NCBI GenBank assembly: GCA_031551125.1 | Contig: JAVBOB010000013.1 | Location: forward strand, 124,001 to 188,000 | Length of the DNA stretch: 64,000 bases | Direction of reading: 5' to 3' | Source of the DNA: JAIRNF01 sp031551125 | GTDB taxonomy: Bacteria > Bacteroidota > Bacteroidia > Bacteroidales > UBA932 | Part shown: in pieces, positions 51,248-60,479 of the stretch | How the letters are laid out: the number at the start of each line of letters is the position of its first letter | Position numbering within the stretch: the stretch's first letter is position 1 | Made by a program: the position numbers and the translations under genes | Notes under the pieces: model-generated | Database searches by the model: none | Told to the model about the DNA's origin: nothing | The model's input: only the letters and a program-made list of their open reading frames with translations

Positions 51248-52090
51248 TTATGCCAGCTTTATGTTATCAATCAAGCGGATTTTACCAACCAATACAGCAA
51301 CGCAAAGCTGAATGGGAGTCGCTTCATCCCATGTCTTTATGGGTTGAAGGTTGTCTGCATCCACAATTTCTACATATTCTGTTTTAAGCTCGTTATTAAC
51401 ATTTATTTGTTCTATTATGTATTGCTTAAGCTGCTCCGGCGTTAGCGTCTTAGCTAGCTGCTTTGCCTTTAGCAATGTCTGATAGATTAAAGGTGCAGCT
51501 TGCCGCTGCTGCGGATTAAGCAGCATATTACGAGAGCTCATAGCAAGCCCGTCATCTTCACGAACAATATCACAACCCACGATGGTAATAGAATAAGCTT
51601 GTTGACGAACAAGCTGACGAATAATTGCCAGCTGCTGAAAATCTTTTTGTCCGAAAAACGCTTTATCGGGATTTACAATATCAAACAGGCGGCTTACAAC
51701 TTGTGCCACACCGTTAAAATGCCCCGGACGAAAGGCTCCTTCCATTACTTTGTCTAACGGACTAAAATCGAATAGACGAACATCATGTTCGGGGTAGATT
51801 TCCTGTTCGGTTGGCATAAACACTAAGTCGCAGCCGGCTTGCTCCAGCATTTTACAGTCTCCTTCGGGAACGCGTGGATAACGCTTATAGTCGTCCTTGT
51901 CGTTAAACTGTGTAGGATTAACAAATACGCTGACAACCGTATAGTCGCACTCTTTTTTACACTGCCCTACCAACGATATATGACCTTTATGCAATGCACC
52001 CATGGTTGGAACAAAACCTACCGTTTTTCCTTCGCTTTTTGCTTGCTCTACTTGCTTACGAACTTCCTGACAGCTACCTGTAATCAGCAT
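51248..52090 (-). CDS. panC: Pantothenate synthetase (PanC)
   Basis: ATP-dependent condensation of pantoate and beta-alanine. 280 residues. FVPTMGALHKGHISLV (about 26-41) has the HxGH nucleotide motif, VSVFVNPTQFNDKDDYKRYP (about 54-73), FFGQKDFQQL (about 147-156), and the KMSKS-type loop reads MSSRN (about 184). A reverse-strand TATATTTG at 52277-52270 may be its promoter, giving a leader of about 170 nt that includes a C/T-rich palindrome. Confidence 0.95.
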   Translation of the reverse strand: MLITGSCQEVRKQVEQAKSEGKTVGFVPTMGALHKGHISLVGQCKKECDYTVVSVFVNPTQFNDKDDYKRYPRVPEGDCKMLEQAGCDLVFMPTEQEIYPEHDVRLFDFSPLDKVMEGAFRPGHFNGVAQVVSRLFDIVNPDKAFFGQKDFQQLAIIRQLVRQQAYSITIVGCDIVREDDGLAMSSRNMLLNPQQRQAAPLIYQTLLKAKQLAKTLTPEQLKQYIIEQINVNNELKTEYVEIVDADNLQPIKTWDEATPIQLCVAVLVGKIRLIDNIKLA

Positions 52091-52116
52091 TCTATTTTTT
52101 GTTTAAAAAATTAAAA

Positions 52117-52186
52117 AGCCCCCAACCCCCAAAGGGGGCTTCAGACCAACGTCTTCAAAAAGTCCCCTTTAGGGGATTTAGGGGCT
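52117..52186. repeat. C/T-rich inverted repeat upstream of panC
   Basis: AGCCCCCAACCCCCAAAGGG at the left and CCCTTTAGGGGATTTAGGGG at the right form an imperfect palindrome in the panC leader. The arms are one of each subtype (CCCCAACCCCC and CCCTAAATCCC), which suggests recombination between copies. Confidence 0.8.
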
Positions 52187-52352
52187 AACTGCAAGTAGCT
52201 GAAAAAACAATAATATGATGATGCAATCAAATTTAAACAGCTTCTAAGTCTTTCGTCCCCTTTTCTCGACAAATATATAGCATATAAAAAACATAGGAAG
52301 AAATAATTTGCTATTTCTTTCTATGTCGCTTATAATAAACTGGTTATTTTAT

Positions 52353-53345
52353 TTATTTTTTCGGAACAAAAGTACCGATTTCTTCAACTACCTTCAACAA
52401 GTCTTCGCTGACGTCTTTATGCATTTTAATGGTCTTATTAAGTGGAACGTGTACAATCTGCTCATTTTTCCACCCAATCATAATATTTGTTTGCGAATCT
52501 TTTATTGCTTCAACGGCAGCAATACCCATAAGGCTGGCTGTTACACGATCTTTGTTACTGGGCGATCCTCCACGCTGAATATGTCCAAGAATGGAAACTC
52601 GAATATCGAACTGAGGGAATTCGGGCTTTATAATATTTGCTATATCCATCGCCCCACCCTCTGCCAAACCTTCGGATACGATAATAATACTCGACTTGTT
52701 TTTTGCAGCTCTTTCTTTAAGAAAATCACGAACCTTGTCCACCTGGTTAGCTCTTCTTGGCACCATGATAACCTCTGCGCCGCAAGCAATACCACTGTTA
52801 ATAGCTACAAAACCTGCCTCGCGACCCATCACTTCTACAAAGAAAATACGGTTATGCGAGCTGGCGGTATCGCGTATCTTATCAACGGCTTCGGTTACCG
52901 TATTCAAAGCAGTATCATAGCCAATTGTATAGTCTGTTCCAAACAAGTCATTATCTATTGTTCCGGGGATACCGATTATTGAGAAATCGCTTTCTTGTGT
53001 CATGTAGTTTGCACCGGTAAAAGAGCCATCGCCGCCAATTATTACAACAGCTCCAATACCAAATTTTTCCAGCTGTTCGTATGCTCTCCGTCTGCCTTCG
53101 GGCTGGTAAAATTCCATAGAGCGTGCAGTTTGCAGAAATGTTCCACCTTTCTGAATGATGCCGCTTACATCCTGAGATTCCATTTTAAAGATATCTCCTT
53201 CTATCATTCCTTGATACCCCATACGGATACCATAAACCTCGAAGCCGTTATTAATCCCCGCGCGAGTTACGGCACGTATAGCAGCATTCATTCCCGGAGC
53301 ATCGCCTCCAGAAGTGAGTACACCTATTCTTTTAATCTTATTCAT
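52353..53345 (-). CDS. pfkA: 6-phosphofructokinase (PfkA)
   Basis: ATP-dependent phosphorylation of fructose 6-phosphate. 330 residues. LTSGGDAPGMNAAIR (about 10-24), IIGGDGSFTGA (about 98-108; Gly at the position that favours ATP), PGTIDNDLFGTDYTIG (about 125-140) with the catalytic aspartate, and ILGHIQRGGSP (about 251-261). Typical allosteric bacterial PfkA, transcribed alone. Confidence 0.95.
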   Translation of the reverse strand: MNKIKRIGVLTSGGDAPGMNAAIRAVTRAGINNGFEVYGIRMGYQGMIEGDIFKMESQDVSGIIQKGGTFLQTARSMEFYQPEGRRRAYEQLEKFGIGAVVIIGGDGSFTGANYMTQESDFSIIGIPGTIDNDLFGTDYTIGYDTALNTVTEAVDKIRDTASSHNRIFFVEVMGREAGFVAINSGIACGAEVIMVPRRANQVDKVRDFLKERAAKNKSSIIIVSEGLAEGGAMDIANIIKPEFPQFDIRVSILGHIQRGGSPSNKDRVTASLMGIAAVEAIKDSQTNIMIGWKNEQIVHVPLNKTIKMHKDVSEDLLKVVEEIGTFVPKK

Positions 53346-53432
53346 AATTGTTTAATATACCGATACTCACATAAGTATCGATTACAGGCTCTAAAAGTAC
53401 GTATTTGTTTACAGACTTATGTAAAACAATTG

Positions 53433-54308
53433 TTACTTTACTGTTGTTTTAAGGGGTTGATTGCTTTCTTTAAAAAACTGGTTTTGCAATTCAAGCGCCT
53501 TGCTATCTGACTTAACCGTTTTAATAACCTCAATAAGAGAACCTACTCTCTGTTCAATGCTCACTTCTCCAAGGGCTTGATTGGCATCTTTAGCATCTCC
53601 CGAATAATGGTTCGGGTACTTTGCATACCACCAAATACCTGTAAAAGTATTGCCCAACGGTAACCTGTTCATATCAACACCCGATTCATTATTGGCCTTA
53701 TCTACCTTTACGATGTCGGGACGAATAGCCATAACAGAGCTGGTCTCAACCTCGTCGGCATGCCCGCTAAGCGTGCTTTTACGCATATCTGCTATTTTTT
53801 TACGGGTCTCCGGATCTATCTCGTTGCGAAAAAAATACACCACATAGTCTTTTTCTTTTTCCAGCTGAGATTGGCAGAAATATTGCAAAAACGCATTGTT
53901 GCCTCCATGGCTGTTTACCAGAATTATTTTCTTTATACCATTACGAGAAATCTCCTGGCAAGTTTCTTCGAGCATTTTATAAATCAACTCTGTGCTATAT
54001 GCAACAGTACCCGGCTGGTGTTTTGCTTCGAAAATCTGACCTACAAAATAATAAGGATATACGATGCAGTATTCTCGTTGTGCTGCTCGTTGACTAATCT
54101 CGCGAGCAGTATAAACATCCGTTCCCAAAGGTAAATGTGGTCCATGTTTTTCAAGTACACCCATAGGAATAATACACACTCCTTCAGCTTTTTCTACTGC
54201 TTTTACAAAATCGGGAGAAGTCAGTTCTTCCCAACCAACAAGTAGATTTTGAGCATAGCCAGACGCTGTAATAAACAGCGCCGCTAGTAAAATAGCAATA
54301 CGTTTCAT
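53433..54308 (-). CDS. Exported creatininase family amidohydrolase
   Basis: 291 residues with a signal peptide (MKRIAILLAALFITASGYAQ), so it acts in the periplasm, unlike most relatives. Creatininase-family metal ligands are visible: PMGVLEKHGPHLPLGTD (about 48-64), NSHGGNNAFLQ (about 138-148) and SGHADEVETS (about 177-186). Substrate unknown; the family ranges from creatinine amidohydrolase to formamide hydrolases in cofactor routes. 35 bp after the kinase gene. Confidence 0.87.
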   Translation of the reverse strand: MKRIAILLAALFITASGYAQNLLVGWEELTSPDFVKAVEKAEGVCIIPMGVLEKHGPHLPLGTDVYTAREISQRAAQREYCIVYPYYFVGQIFEAKHQPGTVAYSTELIYKMLEETCQEISRNGIKKIILVNSHGGNNAFLQYFCQSQLEKEKDYVVYFFRNEIDPETRKKIADMRKSTLSGHADEVETSSVMAIRPDIVKVDKANNESGVDMNRLPLGNTFTGIWWYAKYPNHYSGDAKDANQALGEVSIEQRVGSLIEVIKTVKSDSKALELQNQFFKESNQPLKTTVK

Positions 54309-54343
54309 AATGGTGGTATTTAGGTGAGTATTTTTAGTGGCTA

Positions 54344-54958
54344 CTAAAACAAGCCGTGTAGCGATGCGTTTACCTTATCAATAACGAGCCCCAAGTCTTC
54401 CTGACGTTCGGAAAAATTAATGGTATCTACATCCAGAATAAGCTTTTTACCGGCATTATACGATTCGAACCATTCGTCGTAACGCTCGTTAAGCTTTGTA
54501 AGGTAATCGATACGAATACCGGCTTCGTACTCTCTTCCTCTTTTCTGTATCTGGTTTACCAAAGTAGGAACAGATGCTTTAAGGTAGATAACCAAATCGG
54601 GGGGAGAAACAAGAGATATCATCAGGTCGAACAGCGAGCTGTAGTTGTCAAAATCGCGACTGCTCATTAACCCCATTGAGTGTAAGTTGGGTGCAAATAT
54701 TTTCGCATCCTCATAAATAGTTCTGTCCTGAACGATAGTTTCTTTTCGTTTCTTAATTTCTACTATTCCCTTAAGTCGCTTATTAAGGAAATATATTTGC
54801 AGGCTGAATGCCCAGCGCTGCATATCTTCGTAAAAATCGTTGAGGTAAGGATTTCCGTCAGCATCCTCATATTGCGCAATCCACTGGTAGTGATGTGCTA
54901 GTAATCCTGTAAGGGTAGTTTTTCCGCTACCAATGTTCCCTGCTATAGCAATATGCAT
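54344..54958 (-). CDS. Deoxynucleoside kinase
   Basis: 204 residues. P-loop GNIGSGKTTLTGLLAHHY (about 7-24), the base-recognition stretch RWAFSLQIYFLNKRL (about 48-62), DRTIYEDAKIFA (about 78-89; family DRSxxED) and the LID arginines in QKRGREYE (about 138-145). Salvages deoxynucleosides, probably purines, as in other Bacteroidota dNKs; substrate preference is inference. Confidence 0.9.
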   Translation of the reverse strand: MHIAIAGNIGSGKTTLTGLLAHHYQWIAQYEDADGNPYLNDFYEDMQRWAFSLQIYFLNKRLKGIVEIKKRKETIVQDRTIYEDAKIFAPNLHSMGLMSSRDFDNYSSLFDLMISLVSPPDLVIYLKASVPTLVNQIQKRGREYEAGIRIDYLTKLNERYDEWFESYNAGKKLILDVDTINFSERQEDLGLVIDKVNASLHGLF

Positions 54959-55041
54959 AGTATATTTCTGGTTTTTAGCCCCTTAGGGTGGTTTCGTGTA
55001 GTTATTAACAATCTCTTTATATAAGTAAGAGTTGTTAAAGA

Positions 55042-55049
55042 CAAAAATA
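55042..55049 (-). promoter_or_regulatory. -7 element TATTTTTG (reverse strand) for the deoxynucleoside kinase
   Basis: CAAAAATA on the + strand, 84 nt upstream of the start at 54958. Confidence 0.5.
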
Positions 55050-55222
55050 AACATTCTGCCCAATAATACCTAGCTTATACGTTAATAAAAAATTTCAGCA
55101 GGCTAACACACTAAATGTTACGTCGATATCAACAATTTTTATTTGTGAAAAATAGAACAATATCAAATAATAAGTGTTGATTGTTAAAGCTAGTTTGAAT
55201 TGCAACAATAAAAAAAGATATC

Positions 55223-55501
55223 ATGGAAATTATACTGGTAAAAGGTAACAAAAGAGGCTACTTTAAAGCTGAAGAAGATGGCATAGAAGCAGGGTTAATG
55301 ACTTATTTTAACCAACCTCAGAAAATGGTAATCGACCATACCGAGGTAAACCCCGATTTTGAAGGACAAGGCATTGGCAGAAGCATGGTAATGGAAGCCG
55401 TTGAATATGCTCGTAAAAATGACATTAAAATACTGCCTCTCTGTCCGTTTGCAAAGAGCGTTTTTAATAGAACTCCCGAAATTGCAGATGTGCTTGTATA
55501 A
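55223..55501 (+). CDS. Small GNAT-type acetyltransferase (YidJ-like)
   Basis: 92 residues of the short GCN5-like family (PF14542 type): MTYFNQPQKMVIDHTEVNPD (about 26-45), FEGQGIGRSMVMEAVEYARK (about 46-65, the acetyl-CoA loop), and the C-terminal ILPLCPFAKSVFNRTPE (about 72-88). Substrates are unknown. It stands alone with a good terminator. Confidence 0.88.
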   Translation: MEIILVKGNKRGYFKAEEDGIEAGLMTYFNQPQKMVIDHTEVNPDFEGQGIGRSMVMEAVEYARKNDIKILPLCPFAKSVFNRTPEIADVLV

Positions 55502-55556
55502 TATATAGATTTCAAGACTTAAGGATTTTAAGACTTAAAGACTTTTACTGAAAAAT

Positions 55557-55592
55557 TAAAAATACCTGGCAGCTGGCTGTCGGGTATTTTTA
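55557..55592 (+). terminator. Terminator after the GNAT gene
   Basis: AAAAATACC ... GGGTATTTTT with GC-rich inner pairs GCAGC/GCTGT, followed by a T-run. Confidence 0.85.
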
Positions 55593-55763
55593 TGGTAGAT
55601 TGGCTGGACTTTTCAATTATTATACAACTATCATTTATATGCAATCCAGTGAGTATAAATTTCATTTAGCAGCAAAACTTTAATTTTTTTGCTTAAATTT
55701 TACTACCTTGCTCAACCCTGCCAACAGCCAAACAAGTAACGCACATCATAAAACGTTTTTATT

Positions 55764-56342
55764 ATGAAAAAGAAAATCTTACTTCTTACCGGCGATTTTG
55801 CCGAAGATTACGAAACAATGGTTCCGTTTCAAATGCTCGAAATGGTAGGTCACGAAGTGCATGCCGTATGTCCTGATAAGAAAAAAGGCGAAACGGTTGC
55901 TACTGCTATTCACGATTTCGTAGGCTATCAGACTTACATCGAAAAATCGGGGCATAACTTTATGCTTAACTACAGCTTCAGCGACGTGAAACCCGAAAAC
56001 TATGATGCCATTGTAATTGCAGGTGGTCGCGCACCGGAGTATTTACGGCTAAATCCAAAAGTTATAGAGCTGGTACAACATTTTGCTAAAGCGGATAAGC
56101 CTATTGCTGCCGTTTGTCATGGCATACAAATTCTTACCGCTGCCCAGGTAGTAAAAGGCAAGAAGCTAACAGCATATCCGGCTGTTGGTCCAGAAGTTAC
56201 ACTTGCCGGCGGAACCTATGTTGACGTTCCAGCTACCGAGGCTGTTGTAGATGGCAACCTGGTTACCTCTCCTGCATGGCCGGGGCATCAAAAATGGATT
56301 GCAGCATTCCTTAAGGTACTGGGAACTAAGATTGAGCCTTAG
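55764..56342 (+). CDS. DJ-1/PfpI family protein
   Basis: 192 residues. ILLLTGDFAEDYETMVPFQML (about 5-25) has the conserved acidic residue of the elbow, and AAVCHGIQILTAA (about 115-127) the nucleophilic cysteine. Relatives include glyoxalase III/deglycase-type enzymes and the archaeal PfpI. It has a dedicated terminator. Confidence 0.9.
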   Translation: MKKKILLLTGDFAEDYETMVPFQMLEMVGHEVHAVCPDKKKGETVATAIHDFVGYQTYIEKSGHNFMLNYSFSDVKPENYDAIVIAGGRAPEYLRLNPKVIELVQHFAKADKPIAAVCHGIQILTAAQVVKGKKLTAYPAVGPEVTLAGGTYVDVPATEAVVDGNLVTSPAWPGHQKWIAAFLKVLGTKIEP

Positions 56343-56377
56343 GTCGCTTTTTATCGTCATTTTGAATTGCCTCAGTT

Positions 56378-56410
56378 AAGCGGAATTTGCAATTCCGCTT
56401 TTTACTTTTT
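56378..56410 (+). terminator. Terminator after the DJ-1/PfpI gene
   Basis: AAGCGGAATT, loop TGC, AATTCCGCTT, then TTTACTTTTT. Confidence 0.92.
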
Positions 56411-56417
56411 ACGTGTT

Positions 56418-56484
56418 GCCCCTAAATCCCCTAAAGGGGACTTCTGGCAATGCTGGTAAAGTCCCCTTTAGGGGATTTAGGGGC
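56418..56484. repeat. C/T-rich inverted repeat, perfect 24-bp arms
   Basis: Left arm from 56418 reads GCCCCTAAATCCCCTAAAGG and on to 56441; right arm 56461-56484 is its exact reverse complement; spacer 19 bp. Minimal form of the family, without cargo. Confidence 0.9.
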
Positions 56485-56538
56485 TATTATATCACACACC
56501 ATACATCGCGATACCTGCATCGTGATACTATTTTTTGT

Positions 56539-56546
56539 TACCTTTG
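56539..56546 (+). promoter_or_regulatory. -7 element TACCTTTG for the PASTA-to-hydrolase operon
   Basis: Matches TAnnTTTG; 33 nt before the GTG at 56579. Confidence 0.6.
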
Positions 56547-56578
56547 CTCGGGTATATAATTTACATATAATCTGACAC

Positions 56579-57370
56579 GTGGAATTTTTAAAGAAAATTT
56601 GGAAAAACGACTACCTGCGTAATCTTATTTATGCAATATGCGGCATCGTTCTGCTCATAGTAGTTACAATGATATTTCTTAAGCTGTACACAAGGCATGG
56701 ACAATCTCAGCCTGTTCCCGATTTTAAAGGCTTAACGCTTGCTGAAGCTTATAAATTGGCCGATGCTCAGGATTTGAGACTTGAGATAACCGACTCCATT
56801 TACCGTCAGACCTTAGTACCGGGAAGTGTTGTAGATCAAAACCCAAAGTCTAATAGCCTTGTAAAGAAAAACCGGAAAGTATTTTTGGTTATTAACTGCT
56901 TAGTTCCTAAAAAAGTTGATATGCCTAACGTTGTCGGATTCTCGTTGCGACAAGGTAAGGCTGTACTCGAAAGCAAGGGTCTTAGGGTTGGCAAGATAAG
57001 CTACTCGCCGGATATTGCTACCAACAACATTTTAGAACAAAAGTACAAAGGGCATGCTGTTCCTTCAAAAGAACCTATGATTGTAAACTCTGAGATTGAT
57101 TTAGTATTGGGTTATAACAATGAATTCCCGGAATATACATCAATACCTCTTGTGCTGCGTCAAAACGCCAATGCAGCCCATAGCAGCCTAATCAATGCTT
57201 CGCTTAATTGTGGCAGAAAATACTATGACAAGACTGTAAAAACAGCCGAAGATTCGCTATCGGCAGTGGTTTATAAGCAAAGTCCCTCTACAAGTAGTAG
57301 GATTGAAACACCTCTTGGGGCTGTTGTTGATATATACTTAACTACAGACAATTCGAAAATTCCAAAATAA
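56579..57370 (+). CDS. Membrane-anchored PASTA domain protein
   Basis: 263 residues from a GTG start. One membrane helix (about 15-33), then three PASTA-type domains, with recognisable PVPDFKGLTLAEAYKLADAQ (about 46-65), VDMPNVVGFSLRQGKAVLES (about 113-132) and a divergent third. PASTA domains bind peptidoglycan fragments in Ser/Thr kinases and PBPs; here there is no kinase. It opens an operon with the T9SS protein (38-bp gap) and rluD. Confidence 0.88.
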   Translation: MEFLKKIWKNDYLRNLIYAICGIVLLIVVTMIFLKLYTRHGQSQPVPDFKGLTLAEAYKLADAQDLRLEITDSIYRQTLVPGSVVDQNPKSNSLVKKNRKVFLVINCLVPKKVDMPNVVGFSLRQGKAVLESKGLRVGKISYSPDIATNNILEQKYKGHAVPSKEPMIVNSEIDLVLGYNNEFPEYTSIPLVLRQNANAAHSSLINASLNCGRKYYDKTVKTAEDSLSAVVYKQSPSTSSRIETPLGAVVDIYLTTDNSKIPK

Positions 57371-57408
57371 GCTGCCAGAACAACGTATGTAAAATTAATA
57401 GCTGAAGA

Positions 57409-59391
57409 ATGAAACAATCAAAAGTAGTCGGACTCATTATCATTTTGCTTTTTGCGCTTAAGCTAAATGCCCAAGAAAGACTTGTGGGTCTTCAAAACAA
57501 CCCCATATTGCTCGAAGAAAACCTTGTGCCAAAAAGAGCAAACGTTGTTCGTTCTGCAACACCGTTGTCACTTCCTTTTATTGACGATTTTGCCAAGCCG
57601 GGTCATTTTTCCGATCAATCAAAGTGGGAAGGAAATAGCGTTTTTATCAACAACAGCTATGCGTTAAGCATGCCTACTATAGGAGTTGCAACCTTTGATG
57701 CGATTGATGCCCATGGCAACCTATATGATGTTGGTGGAGTACTTTCTCAGCCTGCTGATACGCTTACCTCTCTTGAAATAAACTTGGCTTATACACCTGC
57801 CGATAATATTGTTCTAAGCTTCTGTTTTCAAGCAGGAGGGCTTGGCGATATGCCCGAAAGAGCGGATTCTCTTACGCTTCAGTTTCTAAACTCTTCTAAC
57901 GAATGGGTTAGCGTATGGAGTGTTAGCGCACAAAATGACTCATTAGTCGAAAATAACCATCTTACAGGAACAAGCGTTATCAAGAAATCGGACGATATAC
58001 CTGCTACATTTTTTTCAACATCTATAAAAATCGATCAACCTAATTTTTTATTTAATGGTTTTCGCTTCCGTTTTATAAACTATGCCAGCATTGCTGTAAA
58101 TACGTTTGTACCCGGACGTGCCAGCAACGCCGATCATTGGCATTTAGATGTTGTTTATCTGAACAGAGGACGAGTTGAAGGGGATTACGTACCCGATGCT
58201 GCACTCTACGTTCCCCAGCTTCCATTCTCGTATGAGTATGAGTCTATTCCATGGAAACATTTTAATAGCACTAGCTACTTGGCATTATTTGGCAACCAGC
58301 TGAATACTACATTTTACATTGCAAACTTAGGGCTACCCGCGTCAAGTGTTGGATTGGTTACAAAAATAATACCTTTAATAGGAAATGGCGACAGCTATAA
58401 CTTCTCGGCAGGTCAGCAAAACATTCCCGATATAGGAAGTACGAGAGAAATTCCTGTAATTCTACCAAGCTATAGCTTCTACTCCGATGATCCGGATAGT
58501 GCTGCTTTCAAAGTTACATCTTATATTATCACAGATACCGAAACTACTACGCTAAGACGCGAGCTTAGATATAACGATACAACCGGCTACGTTTATAAAT
58601 TCTACGATTACTACGCTTATGACGATGGTATTGCCGAAAACGGATATGGATTATACGGGAGCGGTTCATCCACAGGTCGTGTTGCCGTTAAGTTTAAAAG
58701 TTACGTTGCAGATTCTTTGCGTGGTGTATATCTCTACTTCAATAAAACCATAAATGACGTAAATACATCTACCAAAATCAAGCTGGCTGTATGGTCAGAC
58801 AATGGAGCCGGACAACCCGGAGAGCTGCTTTATGTGCAAGATACGATAAGACCTAACACAAGCGATGCGCTGAATAAGTTTGTTGCTTATAAGTTTAGCA
58901 AGGGCATTGCTATAGGCTCTAACCAAATATTTTATGTAGGCTGGATGCAAGTTAGTGAAGACTTTGTAAACATTGGGTTTGATCGTAACCGTAACCATCA
59001 AAATAAAACGTTCTACTACTTAAATAACGCATGGCAATCGAGCGTCTATGAGGGTTCGTTAATGTTGCGCCCTATATTTGCAAATAATGAGAGCGACTTC
59101 CCTCCTAACCCAGTGCTTCCTCCCGCTAAGAGTTCTGTTTCTGAAGCTGTAACAGCTGTGCCGAATCCGGCAAGCAGTACAATCAGGCTGCATTGGAAGG
59201 AGAGCCAAGCCGAACCGCTTAAAACCAAGGTAGAGTTGTATGATATGCGTGGTCGTTTAGTAAAAACACAACAAGTCAGCTACGGCGAATCTATTGATGT
59301 ATCATCATTATCTGACGGTATTTATTTTATCCGTGTTAAAGACGAGAATAACAAAATAGTAGAAACCAGTAAAGTTATAATCAAGAAGTAA
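57409..59391 (+). CDS. Secreted protein with T9SS type A sorting domain
   Basis: 660 residues: signal peptide (about 1-22, ending LNAQ), a long beta-rich region of unknown function, and a C-terminal T9SS type A domain of about 75 residues starting at AVPNPASSTIRLHW (about 582) with VELYDMRGRLVKTQ and LSDGIYFIRVKDENNK. It should be exported by the type IX system and anchored or released at the surface. Together with porE it shows that this organism has a T9SS. It ends 2 bases before rluD. Confidence 0.9.
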   Translation: MKQSKVVGLIIILLFALKLNAQERLVGLQNNPILLEENLVPKRANVVRSATPLSLPFIDDFAKPGHFSDQSKWEGNSVFINNSYALSMPTIGVATFDAIDAHGNLYDVGGVLSQPADTLTSLEINLAYTPADNIVLSFCFQAGGLGDMPERADSLTLQFLNSSNEWVSVWSVSAQNDSLVENNHLTGTSVIKKSDDIPATFFSTSIKIDQPNFLFNGFRFRFINYASIAVNTFVPGRASNADHWHLDVVYLNRGRVEGDYVPDAALYVPQLPFSYEYESIPWKHFNSTSYLALFGNQLNTTFYIANLGLPASSVGLVTKIIPLIGNGDSYNFSAGQQNIPDIGSTREIPVILPSYSFYSDDPDSAAFKVTSYIITDTETTTLRRELRYNDTTGYVYKFYDYYAYDDGIAENGYGLYGSGSSTGRVAVKFKSYVADSLRGVYLYFNKTINDVNTSTKIKLAVWSDNGAGQPGELLYVQDTIRPNTSDALNKFVAYKFSKGIAIGSNQIFYVGWMQVSEDFVNIGFDRNRNHQNKTFYYLNNAWQSSVYEGSLMLRPIFANNESDFPPNPVLPPAKSSVSEAVTAVPNPASSTIRLHWKESQAEPLKTKVELYDMRGRLVKTQQVSYGESIDVSSLSDGIYFIRVKDENNKIVETSKVIIKK

Positions 59392-59393
59392 AC

Positions 59394-60479
59394 GTGATTG
59401 CCGAAGATTTACTGGACGATAATATCTCTCTACAAGACGATACAAACGAAGATGGGCAAGACTTCTACGAGCATTACAGCTTTACCGTAGATAAAGGTCA
59501 GAGCCTGCTTCGTATCGACAAATTCCTGACTGCAAAGATTGAAAACGTATCGCGCAACCGCATACAGTCGGCTGCCGATGCCGGTTGCATACTGGTAAAC
59601 GGTAGTCCTGTAAAGTCGAACTACAGAGTAAAACCCCTCGATAGCATTTCTATCGTAATGCCCTACCCCAGAAGAGGTGTAGATCTTATCCCCGAAAACA
59701 TTCCACTCAACATTCTATATGAAGATGATGATCTAATCGTTATCAATAAACCTGCCGGATTGGTAGTACATCCCGGGCATGGAAACTATTCGGGTACGCT
59801 GGTTAACGCATTAGCTTGGCATTTAGGCACCGATTCAAACCTGGATAAAAACGACGAGCGTGGCGGATTACTTGTACACCGTATAGATAAAAATACTTCG
59901 GGCGTTCTCCTCGTCGCAAAAAATGATATTGCTCATGCTAAGCTGGCCAAACAATTTTTCGATCATACGGTTAGCAGACTATACACCGCATTAGTGTGGG
60001 GAAGAATGGAAGAGGAACGAGGTACCATTATCGGAAACATTGCTCGTAGCCAAACGGATAGAATGCGCTTTAAGGTTTACGATGACGAAACCATTGGCAA
60101 GCACGCCGTAACCCATTACAAAGTTTTAGAAGAATTGAGCTATGTGTCGCTGGTAGAATGTAAGCTGGAAACAGGTCGCACACACCAGATACGCGTACAC
60201 ATGGAGTATCTAGGACATCCGCTATTTAACGACGAGCGTTATGGCGGCGACAAAATACTGCGTGGTACAACATTCTCTAAGTATAAGCAGTTTGTGCAAA
60301 ACTGTTTTAACATAATGCCGCATCACGCGTTGCATGCGCGTACATTGGGATTTGTACATCCTACAACAGGCAAAGAGATGATGTTTGAAGTAGAATTGCC
60401 CGATAACTTTAAGTTACTGATAGAAAAATGGAGAGGGTACATTTCGAGCAGAAAGACTGAAGGCGAAGAGGAAGAGTAA
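59394..60479 (+). CDS. rluD: Pseudouridine synthase RluD-like
   Basis: 361 residues from a GTG start 2 bases after the previous stop. An acidic N-terminal tail, then an S4 RNA-binding domain (about 35-95, LLRIDKFLTAKIENVSRNRIQ), then the catalytic domain with HRIDKNTSGVLLVAKND (about 161-177; catalytic Asp) and ETGRTHQIRVHMEYLGHPL (about 258-276). RluD-type enzymes modify 23S rRNA helix 69; the closest target site is inference. The next gene starts at the base after its stop codon. Confidence 0.92.
   Translation: MIAEDLLDDNISLQDDTNEDGQDFYEHYSFTVDKGQSLLRIDKFLTAKIENVSRNRIQSAADAGCILVNGSPVKSNYRVKPLDSISIVMPYPRRGVDLIPENIPLNILYEDDDLIVINKPAGLVVHPGHGNYSGTLVNALAWHLGTDSNLDKNDERGGLLVHRIDKNTSGVLLVAKNDIAHAKLAKQFFDHTVSRLYTALVWGRMEEERGTIIGNIARSQTDRMRFKVYDDETIGKHAVTHYKVLEELSYVSLVECKLETGRTHQIRVHMEYLGHPLFNDERYGGDKILRGTTFSKYKQFVQNCFNIMPHHALHARTLGFVHPTTGKEMMFEVELPDNFKLLIEKWRGYISSRKTEGEEEE

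Noticed and set aside
52308..52982. A 224-codon open frame on the + strand across the pfkA region
   Set aside because: Antisense to pfkA, Cys/His/Phe/Ser/Asn-rich with no domain; pfkA motifs are on the other strand.
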